From Clavibacter michiganensis subsp. insidiosus (GTDB taxonomy: Bacteria; Actinomycetota; Actinomycetes; Actinomycetales; Microbacteriaceae), in NCBI RefSeq assembly GCF_002240565.1, contig NZ_MZMO01000001.1, positions 2,108,001-2,172,000 of the forward strand: 64,000 bases of DNA. The letters are read 5' to 3'. The notes beneath the pieces are model-generated. The model saw nothing but the letters and a program-made list of their open reading frames with translations. It was not told where the DNA came from and searched no databases. This document shows positions 35,017 through 45,068 of the stretch, piece after piece; positions within the stretch are counted from its first letter, which is position 1, and each line of letters starts with the position of its first letter. The position numbers and the translations under genes are program-made.

Positions 35017-36216
35017 GTGCAGGTGAGCCCGGCCGTCGACATCGTCATCCTCGTCGTCGCGGTGCTCGCGGCCCTCGCCGGGTGGCGTCGCGGGGCCATC
35101 GTCACGATCGCCGGGCTCGCGGGCATCGTGCTGGGCGTCCTGCTCGCGCTGTGGATCACGCCGGCCTTCCTGGCGCTGCTCGACCAGTTCGGCGTGGCCA
35201 CCGGGATCATCCGCACCCTCGCGGCCGCGCTGCTCATGCTCGTCACGACGTCGCTCGTGAGCGGGATCCTGGCGCAGGTCGCCAGCGTCCTCACGCGACT
35301 CCTCCGCCCGCGCGGCGCCGCGCGCGGCCTCGACCGCGGGATCGGCGCCGTCGCGGGTCTCGCGGCCTGGGCCGTCTCGGTCTGGTTCATCGGCGGCTTC
35401 CTCGGCTCCAGCGGCGTGATCCCGGCGGTGCAGCTCGCGTCGTCGTCGCGCATCCTCGCGACGCTCGACCGGGTCAGCCCCATCTCGAGCGGCACCGCCC
35501 TCTCGACGCTCGACGACGCGCTCCACGACGTCGGATACCCGCGCGTGTTCGCGAACGGCGAGGGGGCGATCGCCGACACGGCCGCGCCCGACGCGGACGT
35601 CCCCGACGCCGTGCGCCGCTCCGCCTCGAGCGTGGTGAAGGTCCTCTCGTCGGCACCCGCCTGCGGCACGTCCTCCTCCGGGAGCGGCTGGGTCGTGCAA
35701 GGCGACCGCGTCGTGACGAACGCGCACGTCGTGACCGGGTCCGACCAGGTCTACGTGCAGCAGGGCGGGACCGGCCAGCTGCTCGAGGCGGACCTCGTGG
35801 TGTTCGACCCCGCGCGCGACGTCGCGATCCTCGCCGTGCCCGGCCTCACCGCGGCCCCGCTCGCGCTCGGCGACGAGCTCGCCGCCTCCGATGCGGCCGT
35901 CGTCGCCGGCTACCCGGGCGGCGGGCCCTACCAGGCCACCGGCGCGCGGATCCGCGAGGTGGTCGAGGCGCTGGGCACCGACATCCAGCACGAGCAGCCC
36001 GTCACGCGCGAGGTCTACTCGGTGCGCGGCACGGTCCGACCCGGCGACTCGGGCGGCGCGCTGTTCGACGCGCAGGGGCGCGTGATCGGCCTCGTGTTCG
36101 CGACCTCGACGGTCGACTCCCAGACGGGCTACGCGATGACCCTCGACGAGATCGCGCCCGTGCTGCAGCAGGCCGGCGCGACGACCCCGGTGGGCTCCGG
36201 GCGCTGCTCCGTCTGA
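35017..36216 (+). CDS. membrane-anchored trypsin-like serine protease (MarP-like)
   Basis: 399 residues. Four hydrophobic segments in residues 1-150 form a CvpA-like domain; a periplasmic-side protease domain follows with His in VVTNAHVV, Asp in DPARDVAILAV and Ser in RPGDSGGALFDAQG, the complete trypsin triad. The domain order is that of mycobacterial MarP (Rv3671c), which protects against acid stress. It starts with a GTG 13 bases after the upstream ligase and is probably co-transcribed with it. Confidence 0.92.
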   Translation: MQVSPAVDIVILVVAVLAALAGWRRGAIVTIAGLAGIVLGVLLALWITPAFLALLDQFGVATGIIRTLAAALLMLVTTSLVSGILAQVASVLTRLLRPRGAARGLDRGIGAVAGLAAWAVSVWFIGGFLGSSGVIPAVQLASSSRILATLDRVSPISSGTALSTLDDALHDVGYPRVFANGEGAIADTAAPDADVPDAVRRSASSVVKVLSSAPACGTSSSGSGWVVQGDRVVTNAHVVTGSDQVYVQQGGTGQLLEADLVVFDPARDVAILAVPGLTAAPLALGDELAASDAAVVAGYPGGGPYQATGARIREVVEALGTDIQHEQPVTREVYSVRGTVRPGDSGGALFDAQGRVIGLVFATSTVDSQTGYAMTLDEIAPVLQQAGATTPVGSGRCSV

Positions 36217-36226
36217 GGCCCGGGCG

Positions 36227-36604
36227 TCACGCCGCGACGACGGACAGCACGTTGCCGGCGGGATCGCGGAACCACGCGATGTCGGGGCCGTCGCCGCGCA
36301 TGACGCCGCGCGCGTCCGTGGGCATCCCCGCGAAGATCGCCGTCTCGACGCCGCGCCCGTTCAGCTCGACGACCGCCCGCGCGACGTCGTCGACCTCGAA
36401 GTTGAGGACCGTGAAGGACGCGGGCTCGTGCCCGGGCTTCGGGTAGACGAGGACGCGGGCGCCGGATCCGGGCAGCACGAGCCGGAGCATGCCCATCTCG
36501 GGGACCTCCTCGACCTCGAGGCCGAGCGTGTGCCGGTAGAACGCGAGCGCGGCGGGGACGTCGTCGACGCTGAACCCGCTGAAGGCGGTGACGGGTGCGA
36601 ACAC
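36227..36604 (-). CDS. VOC/glyoxalase-like domain protein
   Basis: 125 residues. One vicinal-oxygen-chelate module: [23 protein letters not shown] at the start, [19 protein letters not shown] in the middle and [14 protein letters not shown] at the end. Catalytic activity cannot be deduced. The GTG start at 36604 has AGGAG six bases upstream and is preferred to a longer form. Confidence 0.85.
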   Translation of the reverse strand: MFAPVTAFSGFSVDDVPAALAFYRHTLGLEVEEVPEMGMLRLVLPGSGARVLVYPKPGHEPASFTVLNFEVDDVARAVVELNGRGVETAIFAGMPTDARGVMRGDGPDIAWFRDPAGNVLSVVAA

Positions 36605-36749
36605 GGGGAGCTCCTGACGCCGGGACCACGACGGGGCGCCGCGATGCACGACCCCACGCTGGCACGTCGCGACCCGCGCGTCGAGCGATGCGCGGACGGC
36701 GCCCTCCCGGTGGGGTGGGCGCCGTCGTGGATCGTGCGGGTCGACCGGG

Positions 36750-38321
36750 TCAGCGGCCGAGGAACTTCTGCAGCGAGGCGAGCTCCTCCTCGCTCGGGGC
36801 GCCGTTCGCGCCGCCCTTGGCTGCCCCGGCGAGCCCGAAGCCCGACCCGGCGGGGGCCGTGGGTCCGCCGATGCGCTGGCCTGACGCGAGCGCCGCGTTC
36901 TCCTGCGCGCGCTTGGCCGGGTTGCCCGACTTCGAGCCCTTCTTCTTCTGCTGCACGGGCTTGCGGCTCGAGTGCGCGCCGGGCATCGGGCCCATGCCGG
37001 GGATCTGCGGCATGCCGCCGCGGGCGACCGTGCGCATCATCTTCGAAGCCTGCTCGAATCGCTGCACCAGCCCGTTGACGTCGGTGACGGTCATGCCGGA
37101 TCCGCGCGCGATGCGGAGGCGGCGCGAGCCGTTGAGGAGCTTCGGGTTCTGGCGCTCGGCCTTCGTCATCGATTGGATGATCGCCTCGGTGCGGACGATC
37201 TCCTTCTCGTCGAAGTTCTCGAGCTGCTCCTTCATGGCGCCCATGCCGGGGAGCATGCCCATCATCTTCTTGAGGGAGCCCTTGCCGCGGAGCTGCTGCA
37301 TCTGCTTGAGGAAGTCGTCGAGCGTGAAGGTGTCGCTCGCGAGCTTCTGGGCGACCTCCATCGCCTCCTCCTCGTCGAAGGCCTGCTGGGCCTGCTCGAT
37401 GAGGGTGAGGATGTCGCCGAGGTCGAGGATGCGGCTCGCCATGCGGTCGGGGTGGAAGGGCTCGAAGTCGTCGAGGCCCTCGCCCGTGGAGGCGAACATG
37501 ATCGGGCGACCGGTGACGGAGGCGACCGAGAGGGCCGCTCCTCCGCGCGCGTCGCCGTCGAGCTTCGAGAGCACGACGCCCGTGAAGTCGACGCCGTCCT
37601 GGAAGGCCTTCGCGGTCGCGACCGCGTCCTGGCCGATCATGGCGTCGATGACGAAGAGGACCTCGTCGGGGTCGGTGGCCTTGCGGATGTCGGCGGCCTG
37701 CTTCATCAGCTCCTGGTCGACGCCGAGGCGGCCGGCCGTGTCGATGATGACGACGCTGTACTGCTTGTCGACCGCGTGCTTCATCGCGTCCTTCGCGACG
37801 CGCACGGGGTTTCCCTTCCCGTTGCCGGGCTCGGGCGCGAAGACGGGGACGCCCGCCTGCTCGCCGACGACCTGCAGCTGCTGCACGGCGTTGGGGCGCT
37901 GGAGGTCGGCCGCGACGAGCATCGGCGTGTGGCCGTCCTTCGCGAGCCACTTGCCGAGCTTGCCCGCGAGGGTCGTCTTGCCCGCGCCCTGGAGGCCGGC
38001 GAGCATGATGACCGTCGGCGGCCTCTTGGCGAAGGTGATGCGGCGCTGCTGGCCGCCGAGGATCCCGACGAGCTCCTCGTTGACGATCTGCACGACCTGC
38101 TGGGCGGGGTTCAGCGCCTGGCTGACCTCGCCGCCGAGCGCGCGCTCGCGGACGGACGCGGTGAACGCCTTGACGACGTCGAGCGCGACGTCGGCCTCGA
38201 GCAGCGCGCGGCGGATCTCGCGGACGGTGCCGTCGACGTCCGCGGCGCTGAGCTTGCCCTTGCCGCGCAGGTTCTTGAAGGTCTCGGCGAGGCGGTCCGA
38301 GAGAGTTCCGAAGGTAGCCAT
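36750..38321 (-). CDS. ffh: signal recognition particle protein Ffh
   Basis: 523 residues. N-domain residues 1-95, GTPase G domain with [38 protein letters not shown], then the methionine-rich M domain (residues ~310-460, including [14 protein letters not shown] and [13 protein letters not shown]) that binds 4.5S RNA and signal sequences. It delivers membrane proteins to FtsY, encoded next door. Confidence 0.98.
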   Translation of the reverse strand: MATFGTLSDRLAETFKNLRGKGKLSAADVDGTVREIRRALLEADVALDVVKAFTASVRERALGGEVSQALNPAQQVVQIVNEELVGILGGQQRRITFAKRPPTVIMLAGLQGAGKTTLAGKLGKWLAKDGHTPMLVAADLQRPNAVQQLQVVGEQAGVPVFAPEPGNGKGNPVRVAKDAMKHAVDKQYSVVIIDTAGRLGVDQELMKQAADIRKATDPDEVLFVIDAMIGQDAVATAKAFQDGVDFTGVVLSKLDGDARGGAALSVASVTGRPIMFASTGEGLDDFEPFHPDRMASRILDLGDILTLIEQAQQAFDEEEAMEVAQKLASDTFTLDDFLKQMQQLRGKGSLKKMMGMLPGMGAMKEQLENFDEKEIVRTEAIIQSMTKAERQNPKLLNGSRRLRIARGSGMTVTDVNGLVQRFEQASKMMRTVARGGMPQIPGMGPMPGAHSSRKPVQQKKKGSKSGNPAKRAQENAALASGQRIGGPTAPAGSGFGLAGAAKGGANGAPSEEELASLQKFLGR

Positions 38322-38371
38322 GGTGGGTCCAGCTTAACCGGCGCCGGAGGTCGCCCGAGCCGGGGCGCGGG

Positions 38372-39247
38372 TCAGCCGACCAGGTTCTGCGCGAACACGT
38401 GGGGGGTGAAGCCGGTCAGGTCGCCGATGCCCTCGCCCTGGCCGATGAGCTTGATGGGGATGCCCGTGCGCTCCTGCACGTTGAGGATGAAGCCGCCCTT
38501 GGCGGATCCGTCGAGCTTCGTGATGACGAGGCCCGTGACGCCGCCGTGCTCGATGAACGCCTGCGCCTGCGCGAGCCCGTTCTGGCCGGTCGTCGCGTCG
38601 AGCACGAGGAGCACCTCCGCGATGGGCGACTGCTTCTCGACCACGCGGCGGATCTTGGACAGCTCGTCCATGAGGCCGCCCTTGGTGTGCAGGCGGCCGG
38701 CCGTGTCGATGATGACCATCTCGGTGCCCGTGCGCATCGCGTGCTCGACGGTCTGGAAGGCGACGCTCGCGGGATCCTGGCCGGGCTGCTGCGGGCGCAC
38801 GATGTCGGCGCCCGCGCGCTCGGCCCAGGTGGCGAGCTGGTCGACGGCCGCGGCGCGGAACGTGTCCGCCGCGCCGACGACGACCGTGCGGCCGTAGTTG
38901 CGGAGGAACTTGGCGAACTTGCCGATGGTGGTGGTCTTGCCGACGCCGTTGACGCCGACCACCAGGATCACCGCCGGGCGGGCGCTGAGCTTCAGCGTCG
39001 GGTCGTGCTTCGCCAGGCGCTCCTCGATGCTCTCGCGGAGCATGCGCTGGAGGTCGCGCGGGTCGGTCGTGCGGTAGCGCTCGACCTTCTGGCGGAGGTC
39101 GTCGATGGTGGCCTCGGTGACGTCCGGCCCGAAGTCCGCGGTGATGAGCGCGGTCTCGAGGTCGTCCCACGTGGTCTCGTCGATCGTCGGCTTCGCGAAC
39201 ATCCCGCGGAGCGCGCCGGAGAGGGACCAGGGGGTGCGGGCTGCCAT
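38372..39247 (-). CDS. ftsY: signal recognition particle receptor FtsY
   Basis: 291 residues, a short FtsY lacking the acidic N-terminal A domain found in E. coli. The NG domain is complete: GVNGVGKTTTIGKFAK (P-loop), DTFRAAAVDQLATWAER, DTAGRLHTKGGLMDEL and ITKLDGSAKGGFIL. It is read in the same direction as smc (upstream) and ffh (downstream). Confidence 0.98.
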   Translation of the reverse strand: MAARTPWSLSGALRGMFAKPTIDETTWDDLETALITADFGPDVTEATIDDLRQKVERYRTTDPRDLQRMLRESIEERLAKHDPTLKLSARPAVILVVGVNGVGKTTTIGKFAKFLRNYGRTVVVGAADTFRAAAVDQLATWAERAGADIVRPQQPGQDPASVAFQTVEHAMRTGTEMVIIDTAGRLHTKGGLMDELSKIRRVVEKQSPIAEVLLVLDATTGQNGLAQAQAFIEHGGVTGLVITKLDGSAKGGFILNVQERTGIPIKLIGQGEGIGDLTGFTPHVFAQNLVG

Positions 39248-39267
39248 GTGCCCAGCGTAGCCGCGGG

Positions 39268-42200
39268 TCAGGAGGCGGCCTGCTCCTCGGGGGCGGGCTC
39301 GGGCGCGGGCTCGGCGGCGGCATCCGGCGCGGCATCCGGGCGCGCGTCGCGGCTCACGCGCTGGCCGACGACCGCGCTCACGCCGTCCTGGCGCATCGAC
39401 ACGCCGTAGAGCGCGTCGGCGATCTCCATGGTGCGCTTCTGGTGGGTGATGACGATGAGCTGCGCGGTGTCGCGGAGCTGCTCGAGGATCGTGAGCAGGC
39501 GGCCGAGGTTGGCGTCGTCGAGGGCCGCCTCCACCTCGTCCATGATGTAGAACGGGCTCGGCCGCGCGGTGAAGATCGCGATGAGCAGGGCGACGGCGGC
39601 GAGCGACCGCTCGCCGCCGGAGAGCAGCGACAGGCGCTCGATGCGCTTGCCGGCGGGGCGCACGCTCACCTCGATGCCCGTCGTGAGCAGCTGCTCGGGA
39701 TCGGTGAGGTGGATGCTGCCCGTGCCGCCCGGGAAGAGGATCGGGAAGACGCGGTCGAACGCCTGCCGGGTGTCCTCGAACGCGGCGGCGAAGACGCCCT
39801 GCATGGTGCGGTCGATGTCGTCGATGATCGTGAGCAGGTCCTTGCGCGTGGCCGTGAGGTCGGCGAGCTGCTCGGTGAGGAACAGGTGCCGCTGCTCGAG
39901 CGCGGCGAACTCCTCGAGCGCGAGCGGGTTGACGCGGCCGAGCTGGGCGAGCTTCCGCTCCGCCTGCTGGAGGCGGGAACGCTGCTCCTCGCGGTCGAAG
40001 GGACGGGTGGGGACGGGCGGGGCGTCGTCGTCATCCATCTCCTCCGCCTCGTCTCCTGGCCCGGATGGCTCCGCGCTCGGGGCCGGCGTCTCCGGTGACG
40101 CAGCCGCGTCGTCGGGATCGGCCTCGGCATCGCCGCCGCCGTCATCCGCCGGCGTGCGCGGGCGCTGCCGCGGCGGGAGCGGCGCTTCCTCGGGGACGGG
40201 CACATCGGGTCCGTACTCGGCGACGAGCACCTCCTCCCCCAGCCCGAGCTCGCTCGCGGCGCGCTCGAGCAGCTGGGAGACCTGCAGGCGCTTCTCGTAG
40301 ATCTGCAGCTCGAGGCCGTGCACGTCCTCCGTGATGCCGTGCAGGCGCGTGCGCAGCTCGGCCTCCTCGCGGCGGAGCGCGACCAGCTCGGCGTTGCGGC
40401 CGGCCCGCGCCTCCTCGGCGCGGGCGAGCACGAGACGCGCGTCCGCGGTGCTGAGGTCGGCGGCGCGCACCACGGCGGGCAGGGCGTCGGCGACGGACGC
40501 GGCGCGGGCGATCTGGCGGCGGCGGATCACCTGACGGCGGGCGGCCTCCTCGGCCGCGGCGCGCTCCGCGGCGAGGCGGCGCTCGAGCGCGACCGTGCGC
40601 TCCTGCTCCGCCCGCACGCGCTCGCGAGCGGTCTCGACCTGGAGGCGCGCCTCGATCTCGGCCTCGCGCGCCGCCTCCCACTCGGCCACCAGCGCGTCGC
40701 GCCCGCTGGCGTCGAGCACGGGCCGGGGTCGGGAGCGCGCCTCGTCGAGCGCGCGACGGGCGACGTCGTTCGCGGCGACGGCCTCGTCCACGGAGGCGCT
40801 CGCGAGATCCAGGCCACGCTGCACGCGGGCGAGCTCGGCGGCGGCGGACTCCGCCTGCGCGCGCGAGCGGCTGAGCCGCTCGGCGTGGGCGGCGAGGCGC
40901 GCGTCCGCTTCGCGGAGGCCGCCGAGCGCGGCGGACGCGCGCTCGCGGGCGGCGCGGAGGCGCTCACGGCCGGCCGCGAGGTCCACCTGGAGGTCGTCGA
41001 TGCGGGCGCGGACGTCGGTGAGGGTCATCGCGGCGGCCTCGCGCGCGGCCACGAGCTCGAGCTTGGAGCGCGTGGCGCCGGATCCGCCGCGCAGCACGTG
41101 CGCCGAGACGACCTCCCCGGCACGGGTGATCGCCGTGGCGGGAGCGTCGGGCCCGCCGAGGAGGGCGACCGCCTCCGCGAGGTCGTCGACGAACACGACG
41201 TCGGCGAGGATCCGCCGCACGCCGTCGGGTGCGTCGACCACGCTGGAGGCCGCGACCGGGCCGGCGATCGACGGCTCGGCGACCTGTCCGTCGGCGGATC
41301 CCGCGACGACCACCTCGACCCGACCCAGGTCATCGTCGACCGCGCGGCGGAGGGCGGCGACCGCGTCGTCGTGCGTCTCGGCGAGCACGGCGTCGGCGAG
41401 GGACCCGAGCGCGGCCGCGACGGCGGCCTCGTAGCCGGCTCGCACGTGCACGTGCTCGGCGAGGAGGCCGCGGATGCCGGGGAGACCCGCGGCGACGAGG
41501 TCGCTGGATCCGTCGCGCTGGTCGAGCGCGCTCGCGAGGGCCTGCTCGCGCGCGGCCAGGGCGTCGCGCTCGCGCTCCTTCGCGTGCAGCTCCTCGCGCA
41601 CGGCCTCGATGGCGGACTCCTCGCTCGCGACGTCGGCCTGCGCGTCCTCGTAGGCGCGGGTCAGCTCGGATCCGCCCTGCTCGTCGGCCTCGCCCTCCGC
41701 CTCGCCGCGCTCCCGCTCCGCCTCGGCGGCCGTGAGCCGGGCGCGCGCCGCGTCGAGCGCGTTCTGCTGCCGCAGCACCTCGCCGCGCACGGCCGCGAGC
41801 TTGGATCCCGCAGTCTCCGCCCGACCCGTGAGGCCGGCGATCTCGAGGTCGTGCCGGGAGACGAGCGCGCTCTGGGCCTGGATCTCCTCGTCGAGCGCGT
41901 CGAGCGCCTGCCGCGCCGCCGCGGTCGCCTGGCGCGCCGCGGCCCAGCCCGCCTCGGCCTCGGCGATGAGCGTCACGAGGCGCGCGGCCTCGTCGCGCGA
42001 CTCCTGCACCTGCGCGGGCGTGGTGCCGGTCGCGGCCTCGGGAGCGTCGTCCGCAGAACCGAGGAGCGCGAGCCGCTGCTGCGCCAGCGAGAGCAGGTTC
42101 CGCAGGCGCTCCTGCACCTGCTCGAGCGCGAAGGCCGTACGGCGGGCGCCGTCGACCTCGTCGCCCTCCTGCTCCTCGACGATGCGCTCCGACCGGATCA

Positions 42201-42996
42201 CCGCGCGGTCGAGCTTCTCCTGCAGCACCATGCGCTCGGTCGTGCGCTCCTCCTCGGTGCGCGTGTGCTCCGCGAGCGCGTGCCGGAGGGTGACGACGTC
42301 GTCGGCCACGAGCCGCGCGCGGGCGTCCCGGACGACGGCCGCCACGGTCTGCGCCTGGCGCGCGACCTCCGCCTGACGGCCGAGCGGCTTCAGCTGGCGG
42401 CGGATCTCCCCCGCGAGGTCGTTGAGCCGCGTGAGGTTCGCCTGCATGCCCTCGAGCTTCCGGAGGGTGCGCTCCTTGCGGCGGCGGTGCTTGAGGATCC
42501 CCGCGGCCTCCTCGATGAAGCCGCGCCGCTCCTCGGGGGTCGCGCGCAGCACGTTGTCGAGGCGGCCCTGGCCGACGATGACGTGCATCTCGCGGCCGAG
42601 CCCCGAGTCGCTCAGGAGCTCCTGCACGTCGAGCAGGCGGCAGGACGTGCCGTTGATCGCGTACTCGCTGCCGCCGTTGCGGAAGAGCGTGCGGCGGATC
42701 GCGACCTCGGTGTAGTCGATGGGGAGCGCCCCGTCGGCGTTGTCGATCGTGAGCGTGACCTCCGCGCGGCCGAGCGGCCCGCGCGTCGAGGTGCCGGCGA
42801 AGATGACGTCCTCCATCTTGCCGCCGCGGAGGGTCTTGGCGCCCTGCTCGCCCATGACCCAGGCGAGGGCGTCGACGACGTTGGACTTGCCGGATCCGTT
42901 CGGCCCGACGACGCAGGTCACCCCGGTCTCGAACTGGAACGTGGTCGGCTGCGCGAACGACTTGAACCCCTTGAGGGTCAGGCTCTTCAGGTGCAC
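39268..42996 (-). CDS. smc: chromosome segregation protein SMC
   Basis: 1242 residues. Walker A GPNGSGKSNVVDALAWVMGE near residue 32, long coiled coils, a hinge near residues ~480-640 (PGIRGLLAEHVHV), then the signature LSGGERSLAAVALL and Walker B PFYIMDEVEAALDD. A Pro/Asp/Glu-rich linker of ~90 residues (PADDGGGDAEADPDDAAASP) lies in the second coiled coil just before the C-terminal head. The GTG start gives VHLKSLTLKGFKSF. It condenses and organises the chromosome. Confidence 0.97.
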   Translation of the reverse strand: MHLKSLTLKGFKSFAQPTTFQFETGVTCVVGPNGSGKSNVVDALAWVMGEQGAKTLRGGKMEDVIFAGTSTRGPLGRAEVTLTIDNADGALPIDYTEVAIRRTLFRNGGSEYAINGTSCRLLDVQELLSDSGLGREMHVIVGQGRLDNVLRATPEERRGFIEEAAGILKHRRRKERTLRKLEGMQANLTRLNDLAGEIRRQLKPLGRQAEVARQAQTVAAVVRDARARLVADDVVTLRHALAEHTRTEEERTTERMVLQEKLDRAVIRSERIVEEQEGDEVDGARRTAFALEQVQERLRNLLSLAQQRLALLGSADDAPEAATGTTPAQVQESRDEAARLVTLIAEAEAGWAAARQATAAARQALDALDEEIQAQSALVSRHDLEIAGLTGRAETAGSKLAAVRGEVLRQQNALDAARARLTAAEAERERGEAEGEADEQGGSELTRAYEDAQADVASEESAIEAVREELHAKERERDALAAREQALASALDQRDGSSDLVAAGLPGIRGLLAEHVHVRAGYEAAVAAALGSLADAVLAETHDDAVAALRRAVDDDLGRVEVVVAGSADGQVAEPSIAGPVAASSVVDAPDGVRRILADVVFVDDLAEAVALLGGPDAPATAITRAGEVVSAHVLRGGSGATRSKLELVAAREAAAMTLTDVRARIDDLQVDLAAGRERLRAARERASAALGGLREADARLAAHAERLSRSRAQAESAAAELARVQRGLDLASASVDEAVAANDVARRALDEARSRPRPVLDASGRDALVAEWEAAREAEIEARLQVETARERVRAEQERTVALERRLAAERAAAEEAARRQVIRRRQIARAASVADALPAVVRAADLSTADARLVLARAEEARAGRNAELVALRREEAELRTRLHGITEDVHGLELQIYEKRLQVSQLLERAASELGLGEEVLVAEYGPDVPVPEEAPLPPRQRPRTPADDGGGDAEADPDDAAASPETPAPSAEPSGPGDEAEEMDDDDAPPVPTRPFDREEQRSRLQQAERKLAQLGRVNPLALEEFAALEQRHLFLTEQLADLTATRKDLLTIIDDIDRTMQGVFAAAFEDTRQAFDRVFPILFPGGTGSIHLTDPEQLLTTGIEVSVRPAGKRIERLSLLSGGERSLAAVALLIAIFTARPSPFYIMDEVEAALDDANLGRLLTILEQLRDTAQLIVITHQKRTMEIADALYGVSMRQDGVSAVVGQRVSRDARPDAAPDAAAEPAPEPAPEEQAAS

Positions 42997-43153
42997 GCCC
43001 GTCGCCCTCCTCGCGTGATGGTCCCGCTCACGGTACCGGACGCGGGGGCGGGCGCCGGGAGCCGCGCGTGGTCGGCCGAGCACCGCCCGGCCGCCGCTAC
43101 CGTGGGAGGGCGCGCGCCGGGCTCGGTGGCGCGCGCCGACGAGGGAGCCGACC

Positions 43154-44278
43154 ATGCCGCACGCCGCCGACGACCGCGCCTTCGCCGTCGAGGAAGTCCG
43201 CCCGCCCGGCGCCGTCGGGGCCGACGGCTGGGACGACTTCGTCGCCCTCACCGACGTCGTCAACCGCGCGCAGTCGCACGATCTCGGGCATGACGCGTTC
43301 GTCTGGCTGCCGGAGGAGCTGATCCCCTACTACGCCGACGTCGCGCACGTGCGGAAGCGCCTGTTCGCCGCGCGCGTGGACGGCCGGATCGTCGGCCGCG
43401 GGCTCCTCTCGACCTGGCTCAACGACCCGACGACCTCGGACGTCGCGGTCTCCGTGCTCCCCGAGCACCGGCGCCGCGGGATCGGACGGAAGCTCCGGGA
43501 GCGCGTCGAGCGGATCGCCGTCGACGAGGGCTGCCGCACGCTCACGGGCTTCACCATGCACCGCGCCGAGGCGAACGGCGTGCCCATCCCCGCGCCCACG
43601 GGCATCGGCGCGGTCGGGGCCGACGACCCGTCGTCGCGCTTCGCCGTCGACGCCTGCCACCGCCTCGGCCAGACCGCGCGCGCGAGCGCGCTCGACACGC
43701 GGGACGCGGCCCCGACGCTCGCCGTCCACCTCGCCGATGCGCGCCAGGCCGCCGGCGACGACTACCGCGTCCTCGCCTGGGTGGACGCGACCCCGGAGCA
43801 CCTGCTCGACGACCTCGCTGTGCTCCAGACGCGCATGTCGACCGACACCCCGCAGGGCGACCTCCCGCAGGCGGAGGATCCGTGGGACGCCGACCGGATC
43901 CGCGAGGCCGAGGCCCGCCGCGCGTCCTCGGGCCGCACGGGCCTCACCACCGCGGCCCTGCACGTGCCGTCGGGCCGCCTCGTGGGCTTCACGGAGATCG
44001 CCGTCTCCCCCAGCGGACGGCGCTCCGACGGGCACGCGTACACGTACCAGCAGGACACGCTCGTGCTGACCGAGCACCGCGGCCACCGCCTGGGCATGAT
44101 CCTCAAGGTCGAGAACCTGCTGCTGCTCGCGCGCGAGGCCCCCGAGGCCGACCGCGTCGTCACCTGGAACGCGGACGAGAACCGGCCGATGCTCGCGATC
44201 AACGAAGCGCTCGGCTTCCGGCACGTGGGCACGAGCGGGAGCTGGCTGCGGGAGGTCGCGTCGGCCGACGCCGGCTGA
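43154..44278 (+). CDS. GNAT-family acetyltransferase, tandem domain
   Basis: 374 residues. The first GNAT domain (residues ~10-180) has DVAVSVLPEHRRRGIGRKLRERVERIA, the R-x-x-G-x-G/A acetyl-CoA loop. The second (residues ~215-370) has LVLTEHRGHRLGMILKVENL. Two-domain GNATs of this type in actinobacteria include mycothiol-synthase-like proteins, but the substrate is unknown. It is divergent from smc and ends the conserved chromosome before the accessory region. Confidence 0.88.
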   Translation: MPHAADDRAFAVEEVRPPGAVGADGWDDFVALTDVVNRAQSHDLGHDAFVWLPEELIPYYADVAHVRKRLFAARVDGRIVGRGLLSTWLNDPTTSDVAVSVLPEHRRRGIGRKLRERVERIAVDEGCRTLTGFTMHRAEANGVPIPAPTGIGAVGADDPSSRFAVDACHRLGQTARASALDTRDAAPTLAVHLADARQAAGDDYRVLAWVDATPEHLLDDLAVLQTRMSTDTPQGDLPQAEDPWDADRIREAEARRASSGRTGLTTAALHVPSGRLVGFTEIAVSPSGRRSDGHAYTYQQDTLVLTEHRGHRLGMILKVENLLLLAREAPEADRVVTWNADENRPMLAINEALGFRHVGTSGSWLREVASADAG

Positions 44279-44291
44279 GACGCCCCGTGTC

Positions 44292-45068
44292 TCAGGAGCG
44301 TCCTCGTCCGAGTTCCTCGCGGATGTCGGGGCTCCAGATCAGAGCACCCCCGGCGTGGACCGCACCTCGCCAATCGAGTCGCTGCCCGCGCCATTCCTCG
44401 ATGGGCTGCTCGGTCACGAACATCCAACTGTCGGAATCCCTGCGCCACTGCTCATCCGACAGCGTCCATGCGCCCAGGATGATGGACGTCGACTTCTGGA
44501 CGGCGAGGAGACGATCGACATCCCGCGGGAGGCCCGCGTCGCCGACGCGCTTCTTGGCGCGACGCGCATTCGCCGCCCCCAATCCCCACCACCTGGTGGC
44601 GCGCTCGTGGAATATCTCCGCGCCTCGCCCGCCATGCAGCGCCGGGCGCCGGGTGCCGTCACCGACGTCGTCGATGTCGTCGTGGTGCAGGATGACGATC
44701 GCGGTCCGCGTCAGCTGGTCATAGCGAACGGAACCCTCGCGCGCGAACACCGCTGGCGTGAGGTACTTGGACGAGCCGACCTTGGCGATGTTCGTCACGT
44801 TCGTGAGGTCCTCCGCACGCTCGTCGTCGACGATCACCTTGACGCCGGCGGCGGCAACGGCACAGATCGCGGCGCTCTCCGCACGCTCCGCCGACGCTCC
44901 ATCGGGGAAGGGCTCGCTCGTGATGAAGACCTTCGTGCCGGATTCATCGCGCAATGCATCCGCGGCCGAGTTGTGATGCCCCCAGACGCGTCCAGGACTG
45001 CTCCCGATGCCGATGTAGACCGTCTTGCGATCATCATTCCGGTAGATGTAGAGATACGTGCTCGTCAT
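44292..45068 (-). CDS. GIY-YIG-type nuclease-like protein
   Basis: 258 residues. The N-terminus (YLYIYRNDDRKTVYIGIGSS followed by PGRVWGHHN) is a GIY-YIG domain of the LEM-3-like type, with the Tyr pair, the Arg and a His in place. The remaining ~160 residues (PAVFAREGSVRYDQL, WWGLGAANARRAKKRVGDA) are not recognised. It may cut DNA or a modified nucleic acid. Its ATG overlaps the stop of the ACP-domain gene (ATGA), so it is translated with it. Base composition is less GC-rich than the core genes, as expected of acquired DNA. Confidence 0.7.
   Translation of the reverse strand: MTSTYLYIYRNDDRKTVYIGIGSSPGRVWGHHNSAADALRDESGTKVFITSEPFPDGASAERAESAAICAVAAAGVKVIVDDERAEDLTNVTNIAKVGSSKYLTPAVFAREGSVRYDQLTRTAIVILHHDDIDDVGDGTRRPALHGGRGAEIFHERATRWWGLGAANARRAKKRVGDAGLPRDVDRLLAVQKSTSIILGAWTLSDEQWRRDSDSWMFVTEQPIEEWRGQRLDWRGAVHAGGALIWSPDIREELGRGRS

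Noticed and set aside
40318..43293. A 991-codon open frame opposite smc
   Set aside because: Antisense shadow of smc with Arg/Gly/Leu/Ala-rich composition and no recognisable domain.
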